A DNA stretch of 64,000 bases. Origin: Pagrus major. Lineage: Eukaryota > Chordata > Actinopteri > Spariformes > Sparidae. Below the pieces are notes generated by a model. It saw nothing but the letters and a program-made list of their open reading frames with translations, was not told the origin of the DNA and searched no databases. The stretch's first letter is position 1. Every line of letters starts with the position of its first letter. The DNA is taken from NCBI RefSeq assembly GCF_040436345.1, contig NC_133230.1, positions 12,038,197 to 12,102,196 of the forward strand, written 5' to 3'. The position numbers and the translations under genes were made by a program. Of the stretch, positions 12,050 through 28,080 are shown in pieces.

Positions 12050-12720
12050 ATCCTTTACTTAAGTAATGGTACAAACGCCACATGGTAAAAATACTCTGTT
12101 ACACTGCACAAGTACATTAATTCAGGTACTCTACTTAGGTACAGTTTTGTGGTACTTAATTTATTTGAAAATGTTGTTAATTTACTTGTGGTTTACTTTT
12201 GATACTTAAATAGGTATATTGCCAGAAAATATTTTTTTATATATAGGTACATTTAATATCAGATACTTTCAAGCTTTATGGGTGACTAAAGTAATATTTT
12301 AACATAATACCTTTGCTTTTAGTCAGTGATGGAATGTAATTAAGAACATTCACTCAAGTACTGCTCTTAAGTACAATGTTGAGGTACTTGTGTATTTCCA
12401 CTTTCTGCTACTTTTTACTTTCACTCCACTACATTTTGGAGGCAAATATTGTACTTTTTACTCACTTAGACTTATTTGATTACTTAAGTTTACAAGTTAC
12501 TTTGCAGATTACATGCTGCATCATAAGTAGCACATTTTTAAATTAGTTATTTTATCAGCAATCAGATACAAAAAAAAAGAAGCAGGCAAATTACTTATGA
12601 TACTTTTAGACTTTTACTCAAGTACTGTTCATACGGGCGACTTCAGCTTTACTTCAAGTAATAGTTTAATCTGATATCTTTATTTTTACTCAGGTCTGAC
12701 ATTTGGGTAATTTATACAAC
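12050..12720. repeat. AAGTACTGTACTT dispersed repeat, second cluster
   Basis: Same family as 6120-6990: GATGGAATGTAATTAAGAAC, ACTCAAGTACTG and CTACTTTTTACTTTCACTCC recur, with at least two partial copies head to tail. It lies upstream of the lypla2 promoter. Confidence 0.75.
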
Positions 12721-12939
12721 ACTGAATATATAGATATTTACAGGTGCATTATGTTGTTTTGACTTTTTTTTCTGCCTAAACAAACTAAACACTGTTATAG
12801 TATCATTACACACTATAGTCACGGGGTGTATTGACACTATTTAATCATTTTCAGTCACTTCAGTATTAATAACATGTTGTACTCTGTGAGCAATCAAGTG
12901 TCGTGATGGTGGCTGTTGTCGCCCGTCTCCACGGTCGTG

Positions 12940-13051
12940 ATCTACGGCAGGGCGTTGCTATGCGGTGACGTCACCACGCTGTGCCCCGACCCCTGCCTGT
13001 GTGCGGCCAGTAGCGGAAGTTCCGTCACGTCGAGAATCGGGACAGCAAGCG
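12940..13051 (+). promoter_or_regulatory. lypla2 promoter with CRE and noncoding exon 1
   Basis: A GC-rich island interrupts AT-rich sequence. It contains a perfect cAMP response element TGACGTCA at 12966-12973, and a second CGTCA half-site (CCGTCACGTC) near 13022-13031. A consensus donor GCG|GTGAGTG follows at 13051/13052, so a noncoding first exon of lypla2 probably ends at 13051 and is spliced to the acceptor at 18906. The exact start is not visible. No coding exon is possible here without breaking the lypla2 start at 18922. Confidence 0.55.
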
Positions 13052-13665
13052 GTGAGTGTATGAATTTGTATCAGCTAGCGGGCCGCGGGTTTAATTTTTA
13101 TCACTTTATCCCGGTCCAATGTGATTCTTATCTCGGCCTTTTTGGTGCTTAGCGTGTCTTCTGAAAAAAAACAAAAAAACCGTCCCGTGTTGGAGGTCCG
13201 ACTTTGAATCGCGGCGTTAGCCGGAGTCAGACGAAGCGGGACGCCGGCAGCAGACAATACAATTATCCGTTAATGTGTATGTGTGCGCGACGGGGAGCTA
13301 GCGGCTCTACCGCCACTAGCCCGGGTTATTGTGTAGGTGTATGTGCGGCCAGCTAAACCGGGATTAAACCCGAGTGCTCTGCCCCGCTGAATGCCATCAC
13401 TACCGAGGGTGAGGATGGGTCGTGTAGCGGAGCTAAAGCTTCAACCATTCATTGTCTCCTTCCTCTCCGACACCCCCGCCTCCCGCTTCACCCAGCGCAC
13501 CGACGCTAATTCTGTATTTTACAGCCGATTTAACGTCACTGTTTTCGGCTTGCGGTGTGCTTCAACATCAGCTAGCCGGGAGTTATTAACCTCCATCAGC
13601 AGAGTACAGCAGCGGGCGGTGATCGGGGGTAGCTGCTGGTGGATGGTGTGTATGTGTGTGTATGG

Positions 13666-13697
13666 GAGGAGGAGGAGGAGGAGGAGGAGGAGGAGGG
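13666..13697. repeat. (AGG)n trinucleotide repeat
   Basis: About ten AGG units, purine-only on the + strand. Confidence 0.95.
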
Positions 13698-13933
13698 GTG
13701 CCTGTCACTCAATGCCGCATATTATCCTGTTGTTTGCCAGCCATCCGTGGCCACCGAGCAAAAGGCCGTCTGAATGCAGCAGCCTGGTGTTTGTGTGTGT
13801 GTTGAGCCGTTTGACGTCCACACAGACTGCAGCACGCTTCTGGTTTTTTTTTTTTTTGGTGTTTGAGTTAAATGTAATTGGAGTCATGCAGGATGGAGAC
13901 TCGTGATGTGCTTTAAGTTGGCTGCAACACAGG

Positions 13934-13966
<33 letters not shown>
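13934..13966. repeat. (CTTT)n tetranucleotide repeat
   Basis: About eight CTTT units, pyrimidine-only on the + strand. Confidence 0.95.
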
Positions 13967-13967
<1 letters not shown>

Positions 13968-14104
13968 GTCACATAAAAAGAATCCTGATACATTTCTAAT
14001 GACTCACATTCTCCAACATTTGGACTTTATCATCTGACAGCATTTGTGGAATCGCTGTTGTTGCTTTGGTTACGGCTCTGCCACAATAAAATGACCACTT
14101 AAAG

Positions 14105-14560
14105 AAAATATATCTTTTTTATATAGCCCAAAATCACAATCATGTTGCCTCAGTGGGCTTTAATGTACGTACAGTGAACAACATCCTCTGTCCTTAGACC
14201 AGGGGTGGGCGACATTATTTTCCAGAGGGCCGTACTGACTTACAAAATGTAAGTGAAGGGCCACAAATTGGGCAACTGTATCAAAACATTAAACACAGCG
14301 CTGAATTATGTATTCTCGGGACCAAATGCAGCACTAAATGAAGAAAATATCAGGCTTATATTAACTATTCATGAACAAACATGTGGGTCTCCATCTAATC
14401 AACCGCTATTGTAACTTGTCGCTTGAGGTGAGTGAGCAAGAGTCAACCTGAGGCCTATCGTCCAGTCGAAATGTAGACATCGCCCCCTGAAGTAACCTCA
14501 GGAACAGCCACAGAGGAAGGATAGACATAGAGGTGGCATGTACAGAACAGAACAAAATCA
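14105..14560. repeat. Dispersed repeat interrupted by an hAT-like MITE
   Basis: The outer sequence (ATATAGCCCAAAATCACAA, then CTCTGTCCTTAGACC, resuming near 14510 with CACAGAGGAAGGATAGAC) resembles a common teleost repeat. From about 14198 it is interrupted by CAGGGGTGGGCGACATTA, a start typical of hAT-derived MITEs, ending near CGCCCCCTG at 14480. Boundaries are approximate and the family name is by resemblance only. Confidence 0.5.
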
Positions 14561-15261
14561 CTTTTTTTTTACAAATTTCTTTGATAATATGTCTGATACA
14601 AGTAAATTATATTAAATATATGTGAAGAGTGTGGATCCAGGATCCAAATGGGGATCCAAGGGATTTGATTGAAACAACATGTCATCTTTGACGTAAACAG
14701 ATGTTAAGTAAGCAGGGCATCACCACACATTTGTGGTCTCATCTCAGATTTCATTACCCAGCGCTGTCCACTCAGCCAGACCACACAAACAAGTCATATT
14801 TGGCCGAGACAATATTGTGATCTAAAATTTTGCATATTAGCCCAAGCCAATAGGCTATAATGCAACACACATTATATATATTGATATTTTTATATCTCCC
14901 GAAAATCTGACAGCTTTATAGGGATGATTATTGCTACTTTTACAAAATATTAAGCCTGAGATCTTGACTTGCAAAATTATCTTTTATTCTAACAAACATC
15001 ATATGTGTAAATCATGGCACTATTCAAACGGGATCAAAAATGTATTTGTCTTCGGCCATTGTCTACTGTACAGTTGTTTTGCAAAATAAGGTCCCATGGG
15101 GCACACTGGCAGGGGCAGGACTTCACCTCTATTTAAGACCAGACCGCTACCAAATTTGATATGAATGCCAAGCACACCAAGCTGAGCCACTCTGCCCAGG
15201 CATGGCAAGTTCAGTTTAGACCACAAAAATCCCAAGCCGACGCCCAAAAGGAGGATCTAGA

Positions 15262-16995
15262 CTAAACTTTTCCACTGCTTGCACTGGTGCGCCTAACTTT
15301 TCCATTCATTTAAGTTAGGCGCACCCAAAAATTTTGATTTAATTTCTTAGCACATTATGTAAATTATTGTAAACACGAATAAAGGTGCAAATACATGTTT
15401 TTCTTCATTTAAATCACAGCACCCGCAACAAGAAATGGCCGTAACCTCAATTGTTTAAAAATATAAACTTCTTTGTTTCAGGTGCAACAGTGTGAGCGAT
15501 GAAAATGTTTTTTTGAGTCCATGTGCAAAGTAGTCACACCCTGGAGCTCTGCCTCCTATCCCTCATCACAGCCTTTGTCATCAAGAGAAGACTTAGGATA
15601 TCTAAATAATAAAACTTCCCTGGAGGTAAACGTATACTTGGTGCATTACCGTCCACAGCTTAAATATTCATCATTACTGGCAAAGGGTCGTGATGAATAA
15701 ATTAATAATCAGGTTGCTGCTGCATCCTTTCAGTTGTTTAAGGAGTGAACGGTCAGGAGATGGATGCAGTCATAGATTAAATAAAATTTGTTTATTGGAA
15801 CAGCTCCTGTTTTCAGTTGTTTTTGGACGAGATGCTCGTACACAGCATGACACTATTTTTAACCACTGGCCTCCTCCAGAAGAGATTGAGCCATTGTTTC
15901 TCAGAGCGTGCTCTGAAAACCCACACGGTGCTGTATGCTGGCAGTCCGCGTTACGGGTCAGTGTTAATCTGCTGAATAATAACAGGTGGAAAGAACGGCT
16001 ATGAAAGTGATTAATCTGCTCTTTCCATATGCTACCTATTTTAGGGTTTGTCCTACTTGTTCAAACGGATCGTCCAATGTTTCTCCACTCCTCTCTATCT
16101 TTTCTTATCATCTCTTTCTTTCACTCCTCCCCCTGTGCAGTCTGTTTTTAGTCATTATCTGTTATTCTGTTCCCAGTTGAGCCAGAGAGCAGCTGAATTA
16201 CAGTACATATCTTATAAAAAGTGTTTTTACACTGAATTGTAATTAGGTGACAGTGAGTGAACGTCTTGTGATGTAAAGATTCATACTAAGGGGTCGGTGA
16301 AAACATTTAGCAGTGTACTCGCATCTTTTACTTCAAGGAAAAGTTCACCCAAAAATGAAGACTCAAGTCATTATGTAGTTTTTTTTATCACTCTAAGCAA
16401 AATGTGTGACACACCAGCATTTTAATGAAGTACTGTAGTGCTGCAGAGATGTCCTGGCCTACAAATCGTGTTCTCCAAATGTCAGAGTACATGTTTGTTT
16501 GGTCCAGACTGCAACAAATGTCACATCATGATTTTAATCTTTTTTACTGTGAAAATGACCATCTCAGAAAATATCAAGGTGTCACAGTAAACAGTATTAC
16601 ACAATTAATATTATTATTATCAGGTACAGTGACTCTCAAAAGGAATGAACTAATAAGTTATGTACAGTTAGTTACAAGAGTCAGGTCCAGGGTACGACTG
16701 TTTTGGTTGTACATGTGCCCAAAGATCTGTCAGGTGCGACTCACAATTTTCAGTGATTGCATCAGTCCCTATGAAATTTAGCAGGTCCGATTAAAGAGAA
16801 AATGTAACCTATAAAATTATTTTAGGTTAGCACAATTTCCTGTTGCATGTGCTGTGATTTTAGATATTATATATGAATTATACCTGTTCACAGTAATTTA
16901 TACAGTATGTTAAGAAAGTATACCTAAATTATATGCTGTTGCACCGAAATGAAAAGGTGAGGCGCACCAGTGCAACCAGTGTAAAAAGTTTGTAA
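15262..16995. mobile_element. 1.7-kb DNA element with long imperfect inverted ends
   Basis: Left end GCACTGGTGCGCCTAAC (near 15284) pairs with right end GAGGCGCACCAGTGC (near 16962), with flanking ACTTTTCCACTG pairing with CAGTGTAAAAAGT. Similarity continues inwards for about 250 bp: AAATCACAGCACCCGCAACA (left) against the complement of TGTTGCATGTGCTGTGATTT (right). No transposase is recognisable; the 104-codon frame at 15690 has no known domain. A further MITE fragment (AAAAGTTCACCCAAAAATGA, near 16340) is inserted inside. Nonautonomous; superfamily uncertain, hAT possible. Confidence 0.7.
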
Positions 16996-17816
16996 GGTTC
17001 CTACAATGGGTCACAAGATAAATCTGAGGGGTGGGGAGATTATCAATGGGAGTTACATCAATACAGAAATGTGTTCATATATATTGATCCTCCATTAGTG
17101 GAGTAATAAAAAAACATTTCCCCATTAATGAAGTGAAGTAGAGGCATAAAGTAGCATAAAAATGGAAAGTAAAATGCACAGACTTTAAATCAGTACTGGA
17201 GTAAATGTACTTGGTGTCTCTCACCACTGAAAACACCTACACACGTGGAAAATTTCCTTCATTTTAGAACTTTGTACAGCACTGAAAGAGACCATTTCCT
17301 GGTGCTTAACCCTGCCCAGTTATTATTCGACTATTACTCATTTATCAGAGGTCAGGATGCAGGGCAAAAACAACCTTCTTTTGTCCTCAATTTGGCCACT
17401 TCAATCGCACATTTACCCTCCACTTCCACGTATTTTAGCTGTGAATGTGACCTTCAGGAGATAAACAGAGCAAACACACAAAGCTGAGCAGCACTTAGCT
17501 GCACAGCGGTGGAATTTTTACACCCGTAGTTGAGTATAATCCAACATAAGGTTTACACATTAACCTTTGTGTTTCAGACACTTCCCCATCTCCTCATTCC
17601 CTATTTACCAATGGGACAGCATGCCGTCTGACCCGCCTTGTCTCGTCCTGTCCTACACCATCAGAAAGTGAAAGGGCATTGAGGAGGAAAGGCTTTTACT
17701 GCTCGACTTTACTGTAACACCACAACCTGATCAACCTGATCTCATGCTTGTTATCGACGGCTGACTCACGGTGCAGAGGGACGGACGTCTGCGGCCGGAT
17801 TACAGAGTACAGTGCA

Positions 17817-17840
17817 GGGAGGGAGGGAGGGAGGGAGGGA
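17817..17840. repeat. (GGGA)n tetranucleotide repeat
   Basis: About six GGGA units in lypla2 intron 1. Confidence 0.9.
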
Positions 17841-18249
17841 GTGCGTTTCATTTAGTTAATGAGTCGTCACTTGCTGACTACAGAAACCTGCTCGACTCAC
17901 ACAAACACATACCTCATGACTGCTGTTTGAGGTTCAGCAGCAGCAGGTTCATTATGTGTTTGTGTGTATTAGTGGTATGTTGAGCTTTGTTGTCTGCAGA
18001 CTGAATGGCAGCGCTGATAACCAGACACAGAGTTGTAACTGAGTGAGTGCGAGCTGTTCATTGTCACCGCTGATGTAGATGACAGATAACACTATACACC
18101 ACACTACACAATACACAGTGTCTGCAGGTTCCCTGTTTTCAAAAAGCTCTGAATACAACCTGGTGATTTAAACATTTGATTTATGGCTTCTGTAAACAGG
18201 TAGTGAGGAAAAAACATGCATGCATTTCTTATCTAAGCAAAAGAAAATT

Positions 18250-18545
18250 TGAAAGAGACCTATTGTTTTTTGTTTTGCTCATTTCTTTCAGTGTGTTAGA
18301 GAGGTTCTTGTGCATGTAAAAGATCTTGAACGTTAAAAAGGTCAAAGTCCACACCAACAGAAGCTTTCCCACAGAAAACACTGCTCCTGAAACGCCTCGT
18401 CTGAAGTCCCGCTTTTAATGCCATGACTTTGTGAACGTCACCATGTCACACGTTTGCATAATTTATGCCTCGCGACTAGCTTGGCACGTAAGAATTAATT
18501 TAACGCAGCTGCTCTGTTGTTGTAAGCACTGCTGGGTCAGGCGTA
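18250..18545. repeat. Dispersed repeat, copy 2 (pair with 10300-10580)
   Basis: Collinear with the copy upstream of lypla2; it contains an extra segment near 18312-18345 (AAAGATCTTGAACG) that the first copy lacks. Both end shortly after the TCTGTTGTTGT phrase. Confidence 0.8.
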
Positions 18546-18906
18546 CGTTCGGTATAGCACCTGTTGAACCAGATGTGCTTTGCGTTTCCGCTGCGGACAG
18601 TACCCTTAAATGTAGGCAGGGTTGTTACTGGGGTAACCGCTTTCACTTTTCCAGCAGTCAGAAAACCTTTTTGTCCTCTCCTACGCTCTGCCGTTCTCTC
18701 TCTTTTGCTCAACCACACAATCTCTACACCCAGTTTACATGTGTGGTTGTTTATTACAACAAGTAAACAAGCCTAACTTGAGAAAATCAGATCAGTCTAA
18801 TGGTTAATATTAAGGTGTTGGAAAATGTCTGAAATGTTAATAAGGCTGTTTGTTCGGTCCCAGTGTTCATGTAAACCTCTGGTGTTTCTGTCTCTCCTGT
18901 CTCTAG

Positions 18907-23918
<5,012 letters not shown>

Positions 23919-26900
23919 CCTCACCTCATCCCCACTGTGACCCCCTGAGACACTGACCTCTCACCCTCGATCTGCCATTCTCCCACAGGAAACAGCCATG
24001 AGCACCCCCTCTACCACACACATCAACAAAACAACAAACACACGCATGATAACACACACATTCGATAATAATGATTTGATCCACACCCCTAAACTGAACC
24101 TCTCCATGCAGTCTCACACTCACACTGAAAACAGATTTGTCAAAACACACTGATTTGATCATAACATTACCAAGTGCTCACGCTCACAAATCTTAGCCTT
24201 TTTCGGAGGGAGAAACACTGACTCACACGATACATTCCCTTTGGTTTTATTTGAACAACCTCTGTCTGACGCCTCCACACGACCTCAGTTGTTCCTCACT
24301 GTTACCTCATTTTGCTTTGACCTTTTTTTCATTTGTCACATCCTCCAATGCTTCCACTGCCATGCCTTTCTCGCTTGCATTGCTGTGACATTTAGTGGAA
24401 ATCCAACAATAAGTTTGAGTCGGATTAGCAGGTAAACACCAACCTGATACTGTCAGTGATCATCATACTGAGTCGCTGTCTGACCGGATTTTGCTTCATT
24501 TTCTTTTTTATGTGGAACAGGGCGAGAACCGTTGATTGACATGCAAAATTTGAGCCAGGTTGGGCCGAGTTCTCGTTTAGATTGTTTATAATCTTGCTTT
24601 GTAAGTGCACAGTAATTGATACAAGCAGCAGAGTGCAACGACAAAATGTTAGAAAAACTGCTGTATAATTTACATCTTTATAGCCTGCTCGCCATCAATC
24701 CATCAATCAATCTTTATTTGTATAGCGCCAATTCTCAACAAAAGTTATCTCATGACACTTTCCAGTTGGAGCAGGTCTAGACCATACTCTTGAATTAATT
24801 TAGTTACAGAGACACAACATTTCCCCCATGAGCACACACTTGGCGACAGGGGCGAGAAAAACTGCCTTTTAACAGGCAGAAACCTCAAGCAGAACCAGAC
24901 TCATGCTATCTCTTGCAGATTTTTCGCCAAACCATACGGTAAATTCCCCATGTGAAATTCGGTCTGACTGCGGCTTCGCTCCTGACTCATCTGGTTTCCC
25001 ACCAACCCATCTATCCCACTTTCTCCCACACCATGACAGTGCACTTCTGCAGCCTGCCCGGGTCTCGCATCTGTAATCTACATCATTCAATTATGGACGC
25101 CCCTTTTCTTTTCCTTATTTTATTTTTTATTTTTTATTAAAACACCAACATCCATGGGGACCTCACATTTCTTTTCTTTTTTCTTAATGAGTGTGAAAAA
25201 ATATCATGAATTATATGAAGGAAATCCAATTGAAATAAAAGAAACCTAATCAATCGATGCTTTTGCCACCCTGTGCTGTTTATTTCAAATCTTCCACACC
25301 TGCATGCAAGCAATCTCTTTCTGCTTTCTGTAAAATTACCTCAGTTGATTCCTTTTTTTAAATTAAGATTGTAGGCTTAAACGGGAATGACTGACCAGTA
25401 TGACTTGCATGACGGTTGCAGGCCCGCACAGACTGCACACCATGAGTCGTTTCACTGTTCCTCCCACCGACTTTTCCTCTTTTAAACATTTCAAGTTTTC
25501 CTGTTTCAGCATCCGCTACCCATGAACAGCCTCCTCTCCATTACTCCCAGTTGATTATTTAATTTAAACTCTGAAAAACTGCTTCCTCTTAATCTTCCAC
25601 AACACAAAAACTTGCCATTAATTCCCACGAAAATGTAAGAAAATATTCACTTCCCAGCTCCCTCCTTTGGCAACTTACTGTAACCCACTAATAGAACATA
25701 AAAGGTCAGATTAAAAGTTAAACCTAACTCTGTTATAGGTCACTTCTTAACAAAAAAAAAAGACTATACACTGGGAGGGCTTTGGCAAGAAGCTGTTCCA
25801 ACATAACTGAAGGGTGATTTTACAAATTAATCTTTAACAACTTGTAATCCTTGGACATAAAGAGTGTAACCCTGAGGAGTCGTGTGTGTGCTTAATATAT
25901 ATATATATATCAGGTGTTCTGCATTTTCCTTTGTGAATGTTAATTTTTGCCCTCCTCATGATTACCTGTTCTATATTGCTGTTTTTAAACCTGAAAAGGA
26001 GGAAAGACATCTGTTTTGATTGTTGTTCACTAATCAATGAATGTCTCTTATCTCCTCGAGTCCATTTTTATTTTCCTCTAATGTCGCCTCTCTTTCTTTA
26101 GTGTCTTTCTTCTCCTTTTTTAAAACACCCCCCCTGTGTCGAGGACGATGCAGCGCCCTGTGTGTTTCTCCTGGGTTGTATGTCGTCATTAAAATTTCTA
26201 CGTGTTTTTTGTTTATTGGAATTATGTTTCGTTGTGTTTTGTCACTGTTGTCATTTCATCCTTTTTTGTGTCTGTTTATAATAATGAGCATTAAGAAAAC
26301 ATGTTGAGGTGAGACGGGTGGTCTCTCCACTTTTTTTGTTTCCAAAACACCTGTATGCGGAATAAATGACCAAAAAAAGTCCATCTGAGTTGAGAGTCTT
26401 TCATTGTCCATAGCTAGATGCATTGTATATCAGAAGATGGGTTAACTTGGTAAGAGATAGAAGATATATATATATAGAAAAATTCAAATTCAAACATATT
26501 TATAAAGTCTATATTACTTAACACAGTTTCCTCTAATGGAAAAAGTGTAACCAGTCCTTTAATTATTATTGCCCAGCCTCGCAACTGAGCTCATTGTTTT
26601 CTAAATCACAAAAAATGTCTTCAACACATTAACACCAAAAGACCAAGAATGAAAACAATTGTGCTAAATACCTCTAAGTGTATTTTTAAATGTTGTCATG
26701 TCTAAAGTCATCAAATGTGTGAATACAGTCCAAAGTCCTGCCTTAGAATGACCATGACAGGAGGTCAAAGGTTTCATATGCTTTTGTTATTCACCACACC
26801 ATTTAATCTTACCCCTGCAAGCCTATGCAGTCAATTTGCATATTTCAGGAACTACAACAATCAAAAATTTTTAAGATAAGTACTTAAGTATATAATAGGT

Positions 26901-27185
26901 ATGCTGATATGCAAACAAATAATACTCAAATAAGGATGCACCTGGATGAATTACTGCTGTAGTATGGGCAGTGATCAACAAAAATATTCAAAACACAAGA
27001 CTGCAACCCACAAAAACTCCCAATATTATTCAAAGATCTTTGAATATAAGGACTGAAACTGTTATTAACATTACATTAGAATCAGTTATGTTTTCTGGTG
27101 CTATTAAAGGGTCTTTACATCAGTAGATGTACTGAGACAGCATTGCATTTTTCTAAATAACTGGAGTGGAGACCTAAATTAGAAA
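23919..27185. other. lypla2 3' UTR and intergenic tract
   Basis: Noncoding. CA-rich sequence follows the lypla2 stop. AATAAA signals at 25234-25239 and 26361-26366 are candidate ends. A dispersed repeat lies at 24700-24910. The remainder is AT-rich with short TA and A runs (25896-25910, 26467-26478). No splice-supported coding exon was found before sfpq. Confidence 0.55.
24700..24910. repeat. Teleost-type dispersed repeat
   Basis: Contains TTTATTTGTATAGCGCCAAT, CATGACACTTTCCAG and TTTTAACAGGCAGAAACCTC. Phrases of this kind occur very often in fish genomes as part of a dispersed repeat; I recognise the type but not its formal name. It is probably the 3' portion of a retroposed unit, truncated here. 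Confidence 0.6.
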
Positions 27186-27584
27186 TTAAAGGGTAATTCC
27201 ATCAATTTTTCTCATTTCCATTTACAGGTCTTGGGGGTAGTAATGTATGCATAAAAAAAATAAAAATAGTATGAAGCCTTTTGCGGTTCCAGAGGCCACT
27301 GCATGTAATCTGATACATTGCCTCCAGTGATGTCACTCAGTGACTACGTTGCATTGTGGGTAATGTAGGCACCAGGTTTTGAAAAGGAAGAAGAATGAGT
27401 AGAATAAAATTGATTGATTTTGATGTATCAATTTTGATCACTTGATTTTAAACTGTTTATAATGAGTCTGACAGTGTTGTGGCAGTACAATGCTGGACCA
27501 GTGTACTGCTTACTTGCCCAAACCACAGCAGTAGACCTGTAAACACACTGTAATGTACACATTTGGTGGACTACCCCTTTAAGC
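27186..27584. mobile_element. MITE with TTAAAGGG inverted ends, upstream of sfpq
   Basis: Left end ATTAAAGGGTAATTCCATCA pairs with right end GGTGGACTACCCCTTTAAG; the element is about 400 bp. It ends some 500 bp before the sfpq ATG. A partial copy lies at 53845-54045, sharing TTGCCTCCAGTGATGTCACT and GTGGGTAATGTAG. Both copies carry GCAnTGTGGGTAATGTAG, close to the complement of the ZNF143/SBS consensus ACTACAnnTCCCAnnATGC. Ends with TTAA suggest a piggyBac-like target site, unproven. Confidence 0.75.
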
Positions 27585-28080
27585 AGTGGTTTAAATGGAC
27601 TTGCTCCTTCACGGGACTATCTGTGCATTCAAGTGCTGTTGGAATTATTAGGAAAATCCATGTGAATGCCCTCTAAAGTCGGACGGACACACCAATTATC
27701 ACGCAAATACTGGAAACAGGTCTCAACGTGTTGTCTAAACGCTCTGAGATAAAATGTAAAATAACTTCTTTCTGGCGTCCATGTAGGTCGCGCAATCCGA
27801 CATGACGCGCATGAACACACCAAAGTCGGAAGAACGACTTTTGGAAATGGGACCGTCCGAGGAGCACCTGAATGCAGCATCTGAACCGGTGACTCCTCCC
27901 CCTGAGCAGCGGACCAATGAGCGGAGCCGGGCGGCTCTCGGGTCTCTCTGTACTGGAGAAAGAAAGACACACGACGGTTAGTCGCCATTTTAAGAAGCTC
28001 GAGCTGCCGCTACACTCGTAGGAAGCGGTTGTTACGCAGCACAATTATTACGTTTTTAGTCTTTGCTGATATAAGGATCA

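Larger units (their letters stand above)
13052..18906 (+). other. Intron 1 of lypla2, repeat-filled
   Basis: A 5.9-kb intron between the noncoding exon and the coding start. The first kilobase is CpG-rich. It holds (AGG)n at 13666-13697, (CTTT)n at 13934-13966, a nested repeat at 14105-14560, a long-inverted-repeat element at 15262-16995, (GGGA)n at 17817-17840 and a dispersed repeat at 18250-18545. The 171-codon frame at 13391-13906 spans the AGG tract and is not accepted as a gene. Confidence 0.55.

Noticed and set aside
13391-13906. 171-codon open frame in lypla2 intron 1
   Set aside because: Runs through the (AGG)n tract (poly-Arg) and a T run; composition is simple-sequence and no domain is seen.
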